A stretch of DNA of 64,000 nt from Roridomyces roridus (taxonomy: Eukaryota > Basidiomycota > Agaricomycetes > Agaricales > Mycenaceae): contig JARKIF010000025.1 in NCBI GenBank assembly GCA_029378245.1, positions 248,001-312,000 of the forward strand, written 5' to 3'. A program made the position numbers and the translations under genes. Below the pieces are notes generated by a model. That model saw nothing but the letters and a program-made list of their open reading frames with translations, was not told the DNA's origin and ran no database searches. Positions 1 to 11,069 of the stretch are shown here, piece after piece (position 1 is the stretch's first letter; every line of letters starts with the position of its first letter).

Positions 1-303
1 CATCCACCATGAGCTGGTCGATTCGATTCAACACAGTCACTGCATTCCGCTGATACGACTGCGTATTTCGCACGTGTGAAATCTGGCTAAAAAGCTGTTT
101 TGGTGCACACACCAATGCCTCTGTCAGGTGATATACAATAAGGGATAGGACTGAGCTCCGCGTCACTATTCGTGTATTAAGGAGACAAGTACATGTCGTC
201 AGTACATCACACTTGGCTATCTGTTCAAGTGGTCGGCTGTAGTGACTCCAATAGGCGGTTCGTGGGGACTACTACTTGTGGAGATACCATACTCAAGGAG
301 ATA

Positions 304-545
304 CTGTAGTATTCCGTTCAATTCGAATGGTACTTTGGCATGTGACAATTCATACGAATGGAACCTTTCGTATGCGACGGCCGGCATCGCCTAAAAAGGA
401 GATTTGATCGGTGATCTGATCTCGGCTAAGCACGGCATCCTTTGGCAGGCGAAAAATTGGCTCTGTGACCCTGTGACATACGAAATTTTCCGTACAAAAA
501 ATCCAGTGTGACCTGTGACCATACGAATTGAACGTAATACTACAG
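304..545. mobile_element. Tc1/mariner-like MITE (242 bp)
   Basis: A short non-coding element has near-perfect inverted ends. The left end reads CTGTAGTATTCCGTTCAATT and the reverse complement of the right end reads CTGTAGTATTACGTTCAATT; similarity continues for about 28 bp. Both ends are flanked by TA (302-303 and 546-547), the target duplication typical of Tc1/mariner-type (Stowaway-like) MITEs. There is no transposase ORF, so it would have to be mobilised in trans. The family assignment rests only on the TA duplication and the ends. Confidence 0.7.
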
Positions 546-1935
546 TATACCAAGCCCAGGTGTATTCAGAAACAAGCTAGACTAGCTACAGAGCAAAGAT
601 GAAGGTTGCGCAGGCGCGCAGTACTATTATGACAAGGTTTGCGGAGTACCTCACGGACCGGTATAAGTCTATATATATATATACAAACAGAGTGCTTGTG
701 TAGGCGAGTTGGAGGAAATACTACCATTCGTTCCGGTATTCAAGAGACACCCAGAAAGAGATGACAAGTGGGCGAGTCGAACTCACGCAGGGATACTAGT
801 ATGATCGAGAACTGATCAAAGTACGATCATGATCATGGAAGGCGGAATCACGGCAGGCGATCAGAGCGGTGATCGTGTCTGACAGAATCTGCCAGGAGTA
901 AGCCTTGAATTACGAAGATGGCGGACCGAGGTTATTTATGGACCTGGGTCAAGGGCTATAGTCATAACAAGAGCTGGCTCAGCAAGAGAGTGTAATGAAA
1001 CGACGGAATCAAATTACCAGGCCAATCGGCTCGAATGCCAAGACGGCATGACCGCCGATCAGACGGGCCAAGCAGCAACATAAGCAGCAGGACCACGTGA
1101 AGAGGTTCGAGGGGATGTAATATAGGTGACAGGTTATAGGGAAGTACGGAAATAGGGACGGCAGGCATGTGATATAGTTATATCATCAGATCAGTAGGGA
1201 GTAGTATATAAGGCCTGTAGATCCCGCCCTTGCAGCATTGCATTGTACGCCTTCTTGCCTAGACATTGGGTCAAAGCTTGATCTGTGGTTATAGTGCAGT
1301 CTTGTCACTTCCGCGGAGATTTGTTGTATCATTTCTCTTAGCTTAGACACAATATCAAAGGCACCTGAGCTCTGGTTCAACTTGGGTCAGCTATAGTAAC
1401 ATACTTAAGGGGTAGTGGGTTGCCCTCTGTGCTATAGTTCCTCTTCGTGTTGTATCGAAGTTGTATTGGTGTTTTGGATATTGTGTGTTTCGGTCAATAA
1501 AATATAAAACCTTTTAACATCGTAACCTTGCGTTTGTTGTGAGCAGTCTACAAATCAGTCAAGAGATTCCTCTTAGTTCAAAGACATTTGAACTTGGTGT
1601 GAACCCTCGAGAATCAACCTACAAGCTTCCGAGAACCAAACTGTGGAGTATCAGTCTTATCTGTATACTTCAGACGACCCCGAACTCAACCGTTAGGTGT
1701 CAGCGTGCTAGTCAAGGAATTGTGTGTGTGTTGTGTGGTTAGTGTGTTGTGGAGTTGTATCGCTTCGCAGTCTACTTCTAGGCACATTACCTACTCGAGC
1801 TATCTACTATACACTAGTGCGCATGACGCTGCGTATCATCTGGAGCCCACCGCGAGGGGTCAATTTTGATATTTCGCATCAAAGAAGCTTAACAAAGTCG
1901 AATCTTGAGATTCCAACAAGTCTACTTGTTTAGAT
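546..1935. other. Gene-free stretch, possibly LTR-derived
   Basis: No convincing gene is seen. A (TA)n tract lies near 671-684. A TATATAAGG motif at 1205-1213 and an AATAAA at 1496-1501 bracket about 290 bp, an arrangement compatible with the promoter/R region of an LTR. No terminal repeat, primer-binding site or reverse-transcriptase ORF was found, so the LTR reading is only a suggestion. Confidence 0.25.
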
Positions 1936-2324
1936 CCGAGAAGAAAACCAAAGCTGGTTTAACAAAGCAAATCATTTTGAGCACACCTTAGGCAAACTGT
2001 CTTTCGGAGTACCCTCTCAGAAACAGTCCGCCGCGCAGAAAAGCCTTGTTCCCGAGGCATCTGCAACCCAGTCCCAGACCAAGATCACTAGGACTACCAA
2101 AAACTCTCAAGCAGCAGCCACAGGCTCAGCTAGAGGAACCCCTTCGCAGCGAAACGCTACACCCGTGGTCAGAGGAAGAGCAGCAGCTTCAACCCGAGGC
2201 CAAGAACGAGTAACAGCCAACGCCGCGGATCAACAAAAGAACGTCGCTCTCCGCTGCCGCGTCTGGTGACGCCGCGCCTGGTGACAAGCCACGTAGTGTG
2301 AAGCGACGGCGCAAGGGCAACTAA
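1936..2324 (+). pseudogene. Ala/Ser/Thr-rich open frame, gag-like relic
   Basis: A reading frame without an ATG stays open from about 1936 to 2269 and encodes a Gln/Ala/Thr/Arg-rich stretch. A shift near 2250 continues it into a basic tail ending KRRRKGN and a TAA at 2322-2324. This composition resembles the disordered basic tail of a retrotransposon Gag or a nuclear protein, and it lies next to LTR-like sequence. No zinc knuckle or other domain is visible. It is described as a relic because it has no start and needs a frameshift; it could also be chance. Confidence 0.25.
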
Positions 2325-2554
2325 TCATTGGGCTCCTTGTCACGGCGTGGCCAAACTTACTGTATATACCTCGTTTACTTGAGATACCCGAGAGCAGTCA
2401 CTCGTAGTTTACATAGTTTTAATTCAGTTTGAAGCATTCGAAGCCGTCGCCGCGCCCATGTACAAGTCCTTTATATGCACTTGTCAGTTTTTCTTTGAAG
2501 CATTTCAAACGGACTTGTGCCTCAAGAAAAGAAAGGAAAAATTGACACTAAAAC

Positions 2555-2855
2555 TCGGTTTGAACCGGTTGAAACCACGCCGGGTAAGGCGACCTTGACG
2601 TTGAGATTCGGTTTAAACCGGGCTTGTAGTAGCACAATCTTCTGCGTTGAAATCCGGTTCAAACCGGTTCAAACCGGTTCGGACCACATGTCTAGAGACA
2701 CATCCACATCCACAAGTGCGCTGGAACCGGTTTGAAACATACCCCCTGTTGTTTAAACTACCAATGTTCGCCACTGAGAGATCATGCAGTTTGTAAACCG
2801 TGGTTTCCGTGGTTTAAACCGAGGCCCTCATTGGCAATGACCCGGTTCAAACTCA
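2555..2855. repeat. Cluster of CCGGTTTAAACC-type motifs
   Basis: At least six near-copies of a palindromic core (CGGTTTGAACCGGTT, CGGTTTAAACCGG, CCGGTTCAAACCGG and variants) lie within 300 bp, near 2557, 2614, 2652-2682 (three fused), 2723, 2806 and 2841, in both orientations. Short ORFs across the area follow the repeat and are not genes. The density is like the subterminal motif arrays of the hAT-type MITEs elsewhere in this window, but no terminal inverted repeat was found here. Confidence 0.6.
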
Positions 2856-2888
2856 AACTGTGCTGTTGCTGTGTGCTTCAATCTACTG

Positions 2889-3045
2889 CGCCCGCGAATA
2901 AAATCCTCATTCACCGCACCGTCCTACGGACCTTATCCCGAATCAAACAGGAGTCAAAGTTCACCACTCAGCCATGCCTAATGCGTCCCAGCTTCAGCAT
3001 GGAAGAATTTGTCTTGGTACATTGGCCAAGACCTTGACCAGGCCA
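2889..3045 (-). repeat. Dispersed repeat copy 1, tRNA-like (possible SINE)
   Basis: This stretch aligns base by base with 7708-7850: both run from a CGCCCGC motif through a CCCGAAT motif, then GAGTCAAAG, a CACCACTCAG motif and a CCCAGCTT motif to a CTTGGT motif. On the minus strand it reads TGGCTGAGTGG, a good match to a pol III box A, followed about 15 nt later by GTTTGATTCGG, a weak box B. The box spacing is shorter than in a tRNA. A tRNA-derived SINE or a diverged pol III element fits; a coincidental match is possible. Confidence 0.4.
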
Positions 3046-4774
3046 CGGTACCATCTGCATCAAATCTGCGCCAGCCCTCTTGCGAGGCAGTCTACTGTCT
3101 CAGAGAATGCATATCTCCACATGTTTTCTGTGTTTGTATGTGGCGGAGTTTCAAATAACGTCTTCTCAAGAGTCGGTTCATCTCCGCCTCCAGTGCGGGA
3201 CTGTTTCCCCAATGAACTTCATGGACGAGGTCATTGGGTATATGGATGTGCTCGAGGTCACTGAGCCAACGGGCAAAACACAAATTCCCCCGGCGATCGT
3301 GTTATCCCATGCTGACGTGGGCGAGGAAGGCGTTGTGCACAGGTTTTGCGCTGTTCGGCGTCTAGCCTTAAGCCTTAATTAACCCTTAGCTACAGAAATT
3401 ACCCTTAATAAGGGCTTAAGAAGAAACACTGCATGATTTCCGCCGTATGTACTCGCCTAGACCTGGTCGCTAGGCCATTGCTCGGCGACTATCCTGTGAA
3501 GCCGACCGACTCACTAGGGTCCCGTTTGTAATTCATGTTTATGACTTGGGATTGGGCCTCTTCGAGGCGGGTGCTGAACCTGTTGGTCTGGTTCTTGCTC
3601 ATATCTGTATACTACTACAAACTCTGATTTCTCCAAGTCCCACACGGCTCTGGAGTGTGAGTTCAAAAATCAGTCTAGTACATTTGACGATACCGGGCTG
3701 TCAATACTTCTTCGTTACACGGCGCTGGCCGCCAACCAGTCTCCAGGACAAGCAAAAAAACTTTGCCACCCCCTGACACTGTTCTGGCTATCTGATGCTC
3801 CGGTTCGTTTGATTCACAACCGGGCTGTCAGTAATTTGCGTTGAGGGCCCTTCTTTTTCTCTTCACAGGGAGCCCAAAATCAAACAGAGGTCTGATCATA
3901 TACCACCCATGTTCCTCGGACTAATTTTTATGTAAATAATCCAGCGACGTGAAGTTCAAATGTGCACACTTCAATTCCTGTACATCTCCTGAAGTCAAAG
4001 GGCGTTGCTACTCACGCCATATGCGAGCGTCTCTCTCGAGCGCTCAGAATCAGAGCTAATTTCAGAAACCACATACTTATATCCCCTAGTAGTCGGTTGG
4101 CATGCAGGATCCCGTTGCACGATGTGCACGTCTGCGGATGATGACGATGCTCGTGTTCCCCGCCAGTCCAAGCAGAACTTCATCCGCTCGATTCGGACCT
4201 CATGTCTGTGTTTTTTTTTTTGCGGAACAAGGAAGCCGACCTTGATGGTTCGAGAATCGACGGCTGGTCAACACCATTGATTGGAGTCGAGCCTTCGTAC
4301 ACACGAAATTCGAATCGATCCCGCAGCATACCATAACTTTGGCTCTCCCAGAGGCGTCCACGGATGGAGATGACCTTCTAGATTGACGGGAATGGGATGA
4401 CTCTAGAGCTATGCACACGGGAAATGCTCCTGAGTACTTTCAACCTTTGTTAGTATACCGGAGCCATTGTTACTGCGGACCTTTGTTTGAACAGTGTAGT
4501 GCTTTGACCGACAAGTTGTTGGGAAGATCGATAATGAAAAAGAATCCCATTACACGAGACTTTGAAATGGGTGCTCCCTGCGCGGTTTCCGGCCTGTGGT
4601 GCACAAGATACAGGTTCCCATAGCAGGCAGTTCGAAACGAATGGTGTGAGACCGGCAGGAAGCGGCGACGTTGCTCCAGTAGTTACTGGGATCGTAGTAG
4701 GCTTCTTTTGACGGCAGGCATGGTGAGAGCACGTGGCAGCGATCTTGAGGATACCACACAAAGACGAAATGTGG
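3046..4774. other. Gene-free stretch
   Basis: No ORF here has a recognisable domain, a plausible start context or an exon pattern. The segment at 3546-3600, with GGGCCTCTTCGAGGCGG, resembles 45184-45225 (AGGCCTCTTTGAGGCGG followed by GAACCT), which suggests another low-copy dispersed repeat. Nothing else could be assigned. Confidence 0.3.
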
Positions 4775-4782
4775 ATCTGCAT

Positions 4783-5151
4783 TAGTGTTCACCACGGGTC
4801 ACCCGCGGGTAGTCAGACCACGACCCGCACCCGTACCCGGGACAAACCCGACCCGTGCCACCGGGTACGGGTCGTGACCTGACCCGTAATTTGACGGGTT
4901 TTGGGGTGGATTCTGCGACGCCGGTGCCTGGAAGACACTCCAGAGTGCTCTTTTAATCGGTCAGTAAGATCTTATGTCCTCCAAAGACTCCACAGTCACC
5001 TCTCCATCTAGTTCCGACGCGAATTGATGGCTTGAATCTGACCCGTACGGGTTACGGGTTGCTCAACAGCGACCCGAGCCCGTACCCGGGCAACCCGTAC
5101 CCGGCAACCCGTACCCGGACCCGACGGTTGCCAAACCCGTGGTGAACACTA
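4783..5151. mobile_element. hAT-type MITE 1 (369 bp), exact 8-bp TSD
   Basis: Perfect terminal inverted repeats of 17 bp (TAGTGTTCACCACGGGT) border the element. It is flanked by an identical 8-bp duplication, ATCTGCAT, at 4775-4782 and 5152-5159. A TAGTG end with an 8-bp duplication is the signature of hAT transposons. The interior is filled with CCCGTACCCGG and ACGGGT motifs in both orientations, probably transposase-binding subterminal repeats. It encodes nothing, so it is non-autonomous. The exact duplication indicates a fairly recent insertion. Confidence 0.92.
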
Positions 5152-5159
5152 ATCTGCAT

Positions 5160-7200
5160 CGACTGCGAACACGAAGGAGATATTCACAATGTAGAGCAAT
5201 ATTCCCAATCCTTTGACTGCCCCAGGGTTTGATCAGCTGTGAACGGGTTCACACCGACAGGGATTCAGAGCCACACCAAAGCAATGGCGGATCATGAGCT
5301 TCTGCGTCCCCCATCCGCAACATCTGTCTCGAAGGCATTGAGAGCGCCTTAGTATTAGCGAGGGCCGTCCCAGGCGTCCTTGAACAGTGGGTGCAGGATC
5401 GTGGTCTCCTCGATGGGGTCGAGAAAAATATTGAAGTGGCATGGAAATGGGGTAAGTAAGCACCCGAAGAGGTTGCGCTGCCTGCCACTGCCGTGGTAAC
5501 ATGCCTCCTTGCTGGACGGACAAGTAATGTTCAGTATCAAAGTACACATAAGTACGGGCTGAGGCACCAGTGTGTCGACTAGTATGCACTCAGAAAGGCT
5601 CAGCGGGTCCGGTTCAAGTCCTGTCACTACTAGTAGCGAGATCCATTAGGGTATGGCACGGAATATGCAAGGCCTCGGAGCGTCAGAATGCAAGTGTTCA
5701 ATGAGACTGAGAGAAGCGAGGGCTCGTGCCACTTGGGCACGTCTCCGAGGGAGATGAGACGGTGTCGCTCTGTCGGCATGTGGGAACTTGATTTGCGACC
5801 GGATCGTCGCGGGAAAGAGGCCGAGATTCGGAGGGAGGCAGGGAGCAGAACAGGGAGACAATCAGACGAGGCACAAGCTGCTGCCAGTCGGACGGGAGTT
5901 GAATCCGAGCACAAAAATCCGTCGTGGTGGGAGAAAACAAGGACGAATGACAGGCGGTGGTGACAATCATGATCAGGCTACCTATCGGATCAGTATTTGA
6001 TCCCATCTGAACCCTGGTTGAATTCGAGCGGACTGGACACACTCCCAACACACTCCACACATTCAACAGACATTGGGAGAGGAGCCAGGTAACGAAAGAA
6101 GCCGCGGAGATGCATACATCGGCAATCATCTAGAAAGTAGGAGTCAAACACTTGCTTGAGCCGATGGCTAGCAGGCGTGAAGAACCTCAGCAGATAGTAC
6201 TCGCGTCAAGGTGCTCCGAGTCGTGATTCAAGGAGGGTGCTCAGAAAGAGCCGAGGGCACAGTGATAGAGCCGGAAATTGGCCGGAAACAAGAGTCAGAC
6301 GGATTGCAGACGGAGACCCGTGTCACCTAAGCCTTGCTCCCACGTCGCGGACATTGCGTGGCACATCGACTCCGAGTCTCCGAGCCAGGCCGCCTCAAAT
6401 GCAACTGAAATTGTAAGTTCAAACCCGTGGTCTATATGCTGGAGGGGAGTGAGCTTGTCGTAAAGAAAGACGCTGGAACTTGAAAGACACTAATGTTACA
6501 TGTAAGTCGAAACAGGGCTCTGGAGATTTGCCGGAGATTAGAGATACATTAGTTAATGAGTTTGTACAAATTTGTTCTGATGGACACGAACGACAATCCC
6601 TTGGGTAGCCAAACCTAAAGGTTCAGCAATAAACATGGGTTTATAAGCCCGGTTTTTAATCCGAGCGACCAAAGGACCTGTTTATAATTATGTAACCTAC
6701 CCAAGCTGCCGAGCATCCGAGGCATCAAAGGGAGATCAGATCACCGGCGGCCGGGCCCAAGCAGTTGATTTTCATCTGGAGCAGACACGGAACGGCACCC
6801 GACTCCGGAAACTACTGATGTGATGCCACAAACGGCTCGCCAACGGTGCCGAATACAACACTACAGGTGTATGACTTGCAGGAGCCCTGTGGAAGAACCG
6901 GGGAGCGATTTTTGAGGCACGGGAAGCAGAAAACCCGCAAAAGTGAGGCTCCGGGCCGACACGGCAGCCGGACGGCATCTGTTTATAAACATGTTTATAA
7001 ACTGCCGGTTCTACCCTACGACTCACTGTAGGGCAGATGAATCAGACTCTTGACGCGCGTATGAGTACGAGCTCCCCCATGCACCCAGATGGCATCATGG
7101 TAAGTAGGTGATTGCCGATTGCGCTCTCTATCCATGCTGACTCGTCAAGGTGGCAATACCTTCGTCCCGCTCTCCACCACGCCTCGGCGCTCAGACGCTG
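5160..7200. other. Gene-free stretch
   Basis: Several overlapping minus-strand ORFs (5233-6129) show no domain, no consistent exon chain and no conserved motif, and are treated as chance. At 6605-6630 there is a copy of a small palindromic repeat also found at 46572-46598. Confidence 0.35.
6605..6630 (+). repeat. Short palindromic dispersed repeat, copy 1
   Basis: GTAGCCAAACCTAAAGGTTCAG followed by CAAT is nearly identical to 46572-46598. The core AACCTAAAGGTT can form a 4-bp stem with a 4-nt loop. Weak similarity extends upstream (ACGAACGACAATCCCTT here against a GCGAAGTCGATATTCCCCA type there), so both copies may be ends of a diverged element. Confidence 0.5.
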
Positions 7201-7330
7201 TCGGATTCCGGTCTCCGATCGAAGGCGGGCAGTTCCCGACATTATGCATTCCCGACCCCACTCCCTCGGCAGATCTCTGCCGAGGTCTGCCGAGGGTGGG
7301 TCGAGGTCCCTGAGCGAGGTCTACGCAACT
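7201..7330. repeat. Fragment related to the CACTA-like element
   Basis: The sequence contains CTCGGCAGATCTCTGCCGAG, then TCTGCCGAGG and GAGCGAGGTCT. The same CTGCCGAGGTCTGCCGA and AAGCGAGGTCTG words recur inside the CACTA-like element at 38130-38764. It is read as a degenerate fragment of the same family. No terminal repeats are present here. Confidence 0.4.
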
Positions 7331-7707
7331 AAACTCTATCAGCACGAAGACGCACATCGCCTGCGTCGAGGTCCCAGAAAAAAATGTGTCGAATCATCAC
7401 CTGTGGGTCTCTCAAATCCCCGCTCCCGCGCGAGATGGTTCATTTACCGGTGACGGCCATAGGGGCCCTATTTCGACCCCCGCCGACTGACATTTACAGT
7501 TTCGTCTCGCGAGCGGAACGTGTCACGTCGCACTCGGTCCCGCACGAGGAGTAATAATATCGTATTTTGTGCGTTCTCTACTCCCTTATTTTCCCTCAGA
7601 CTTCCCAGTCCCACTGGGTGACTGACGGACTGCTTCCCGAAATCAGGTGTGGGAAGCAGGCATACTGACTGGTGTAAATAAATTTGGGTGTTTTCAAATG
7701 TCTAGCG

Positions 7708-7850
7708 CGCCCGCAAAAAAAAGATGAATTTGACTCGCCTATGCGGAGCTCATCCCGAATAGAATGGGAGTCAAAGTCCACCACTCAGCTAATACACAGC
7801 GTGTCCCAGCTTTAGCATACTAAGATAGGCAAGAGATCGTCTTGGTGCAT
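7708..7850 (-). repeat. Dispersed repeat copy 2, tRNA-like
   Basis: This is the second copy of the repeat at 2889-3045. On the minus strand it keeps the TTAGCTGAGTGG box A-like word and an ATTCTATTCGGG segment in place of box B. The two copies differ by small indels and many substitutions, so both are old. Confidence 0.4.
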
Positions 7851-8726
7851 TACTGCATTAGCATTAGGCCTCCCTGCGCCTTGAAAACTACTCGCACGGA
7901 CGGCCAGAAAGAGCCCCAAAAAATATGTCGCTGAATTTTTAAGTGGGCCGACTCCGAATCGAACGGGGCCTTTGGTACGGCACGGCGGTGAGTGAATGAC
8001 CACAAGAATCCTTGGATCCCTCGGCCCTTCAAACCTCGATTGCGTGCGAGTCGTAGACTCTAGAGTCTAGAGTCTGCACCCATCGTCGTCAAAGAAACAC
8101 GTAACAGCATACATACTGATACCCATTGAGCAGACGAGACGAGTCTGAGTCAATCATCACCGGGGAATTACCAAAAAGAAATCAAAGACCCTTTCTTAAA
8201 TGCCCAGCCCGTTTCGAACGGACATGCACAATGTCAGGGTTCGTAGCGGGAATGTCAAGTGAGCGACAGTCAAATTGACTGCGAAGCTCAAGATTGAACT
8301 GCTACTTGGATGCTTTCGACGACCGTGTAACGGATTCCTGTAATCAATGAGGAACATTGTTGAAATTCGGGTTGAATTCGGGCGGCCATGCTGTGCTATT
8401 CGGATCAAACCGCGAGGAGCATCGACCCGTATCCCTCTTGCTTCCCGCTTTCACCTCTGAGCTGCAAGGACGGTTCTCGCTCATTGAAAACGCTCTTGCA
8501 ATCTGGTTGCTGCCAATCTTGGACTAGTTCTCCCAGTTTGAGAGCTCCTGTGTGGCCATGAGGCGTTGATGATGCGGCAAACGGTGGCATCGACATTCTC
8601 TCAGGCAGCGCTAGCCAAGACACGAGCCGCGACTAGGTATGCATTATTCGTTGAAGGTACGATATATACAGTCAGTATTCTACTTACTACTCCTCAACAT
8701 TATTTCCCCTGGGGCCTGTATTCGAT
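7851..8726. other. Gene-free stretch downstream of the disordered-protein gene
   Basis: No gene is supported. The region includes CCGAATCGAACGGGG near 7949 and GTTTCGAACGGAC near 8211, words that resemble pol III box B but without partner elements. It probably contains the 3' UTR of the gene ending at 8727. Confidence 0.3.
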
Positions 8727-10346
8727 TTACTTTTTCAATCCCCGCAACTTCCGAATGACCTCCTGCATGTTCGCCTCGCTCCACTCGCCCGTCCAGTCCA
8801 CAGCATCATCGAACGGGAGCATGAAAACCGTCTGATCCTGATTCGCCGCACCAAATTGCCCCAGAGGCGGCGCGGAGAACGGCGGCGGAGGGGGCGTCAG
8901 CGTTCTATCCAACGTCCTATCCCACTCCCAATCACGCTCTAAATCCCAGTCCCCATGCCGCTGCCACGACCGATCGGGGAGGTCGGACAACTTCCTTGGG
9001 CGAGGTGCCTCGAGAATGCTGGCATTTTCATCGGATTCGGATGCCGCTGATGTCGCCTGGGCATGCCCGTCTGTGGACGGCGGCTGGTTGAAGGCGATCG
9101 GAGTGAGTGGGGACAAGTCCTGCGGCGTGCCGAGTTGTGTATGCGGGGAATCGAGGTATGGATGCAGACTTGCGTTGGGACTGTCGAGTTGACGGGACTC
9201 GCGATTCCGCAGACGTGTGTCCAAATGGAGGGAGGGCGTGGGACGACGGTGGTCCGAGACGAACTCTGCCCCGAGTATACGCGTGAGTTTACTGGGTTTC
9301 GAGGTAGGTGACATCTCCGTGGTCGTCGTCACGTCGGACTGAGTGTCCGCCGGGGAGTTGAGGTAAAGATAGGAGTTGCTGTGGTTTCCCGGACTGTCGA
9401 GCGAAATCCCACGGCGATGTCGTCCGTTAGGAATACCCGTATCCAACCGCAGGGCAGGAGTCGGACGTACACGGCCCTCTGCATCGAACTCTCCACCCAG
9501 CATGCGAGCGAGCTTGCTGGACTGCCCGGGCGGAACCTTCGAGAGCGACGTCGGGCGCGAAGGCGAGGGGGATGAAAAGGAAAGCACATCCGTCTCTGGA
9601 GTGCTGGGTTTCTGATATCGACTTGCACCGCTTTCGCTGGGCGAAGCAAACGCAATGTCGCTCGTTGCGCTCATCCGAGTGTCTGTACGCGTCAGCGCGC
9701 TGGCTGACAACAGGTCTCGCAAATCGGTGGCAGACTCCGTCTCTGGATGCATATGAAGATCACCCTCGCCTTCCCCCTCGCCTTCCGCCCTCCCCTTGCC
9801 CTTCCACAACGTAAACCGGATATACTCTCGACTCGCACGTTTAGGGCCGGACGTACGTGGAGCAGCCTCGTTGCGGATTGACATCGCCCTCGGACCCTTT
9901 GGAACAGGCGTGCTCACGCGTCGGACGCTTGAACGACGCCTCGGATTGCTCGATGTCGGCATCGGCATGGGGAGGGGAATCAACGTAAGCGCAGGTGGCG
10001 GAGCTTCGATTACACGAGGTGGGGCTCGTGGAGGCTCGCGGAGACGCAGGTTGCGAAAGGTGGTAGCTGGCGCAGAGTGTTTGCGCCGTGCAGGGAGTCT
10101 GGGGCCTGTGATGCACGCGTCATTAGCTGGCTATGAAAGCGGATATGCAGACGCACCGAGATTGAGCTTGAATATCTCGATTGGGGTGAGGTGCGCGATG
10201 TGTGGGAGGGGGTAGGTTGTTTCGGAAAGGTAGGGCGAGTAGTCTGGGCGGAGAGCCAGAGCGAGGGCAGATGAGGTGGTGCTGGAAGTGGAAGACACCG
10301 ATGAAGCTGCGGTGGTGGGTCTCGACGCCAAGGTAGGTCCTGACAT
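8727..10346 (-). CDS. Disordered Ser/Pro-rich protein with duplicated SKLxRxLG motif
   Basis: This two-exon gene encodes about 522 residues. Exon 1 (10157-10346) starts at an ATG in good context and encodes a Ser/Thr-rich segment and a PYLSETTYPLPHIAHLTPIE stretch. A 51-bp intron (10106-10156, GTGCGT...CACAG) joins in frame to exon 2. The protein is mostly low complexity: a basic RRRSSVRRVS region, an EGEGEGEGD run and many SP/TP sites. It contains one clear internal duplication: SSKLARMLGGEF followed by RPTPALRLDT, and PSKLTRILGAEF followed by RPTPSLHLDT about 75 residues later. The C-terminus is a structured-looking segment around VDWTGEWSEANMQEVIRKL. No known domain was recognised. The many SP/TP sites suggest a phospho-regulated scaffold, but this is inference. 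The intron phase and continuous frame make the model itself convincing. Confidence 0.7.
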
Positions 10347-11069
10347 GGTTTCTGGAAGACGAATCGCGTTGGTAAGAAATAGCGAATGCGAGAAGGTGGT
10401 CGCCAGCCAGTAAAGGTCGCGGTGTCCACAGGCTCTCGAGGTCGAGTGAAGATGAAAGTCCAAGAGAACAGCAAGGGCGTTACATCACCCTTCCACGTCC
10501 TTGAGACAAGTCACGGTTGCCGAGACGCCGACATTTCATTAGTTCCTTTGCAATCAAGTTTCACGCTTCAAAGAATGACATTGACGTCGTGTCGGATAGT
10601 AGGGTGTAGCCCCACGGGGAAGCATTTGCGGCGGCGAGTTGTCGAGTCGGACAAGGGAGTGTGCAGGGACGCACTGGCATGGGTTCCGTCAAGTGCAGGG
10701 CAACCGTTATGAATTGGAGCTCGCATGTGTTGGCGTGAAGCATTGTAGGACCGACGTGATTTGCGCAATTTCCGTGTTGGACGCTAACCACTAATTTGAA
10801 ACAAGGCCAAGTCCTTAGTGGTTATTATTGTGCCTCTGTGAAGGAAAGTCCACGGGTCGCACTAACGGACGGAGTAGCCAAGGAAACGTCAGACGCTAGT
10901 CAACTCTTATCCGATGCCCCCGTATCCGACGCCCAGACAATGCCCATATGCCGATCTACCGAGGCGATCACTTCATGCCGGTGCTGCTGGGTCTGGGCTT
11001 CAGGGTCAAGTATTCATTCCCCGCGTTCCGGGACAATACAAGTTTGATACAAGTCAAGAATACATGGGT
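10347..11069. other. Intergenic region between two minus-strand genes
   Basis: This holds the presumed upstream region of the gene starting at 10346 and the downstream region of the gene ending at 11070. ORFs in it are short, overlap on both strands and show no motif. No TATA box was recognised close to 10346. Confidence 0.3.

Noticed and set aside
1186..1545. Complete LTR
   Set aside because: TATA and polyadenylation words are present, but no terminal TG...CA pair, target duplication or primer-binding site was found.
4795..5130. Repeated GTACCCGG words resembling a short repeat array (CRISPR-like at first sight)
   Set aside because: Repeats are in both orientations, irregularly spaced and lie inside a MITE with perfect TIRs and target duplication.
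5233..6129. Cluster of minus-strand ORFs up to 143 codons
   Set aside because: Three frames overlap, no motif, no consistent splice chain.
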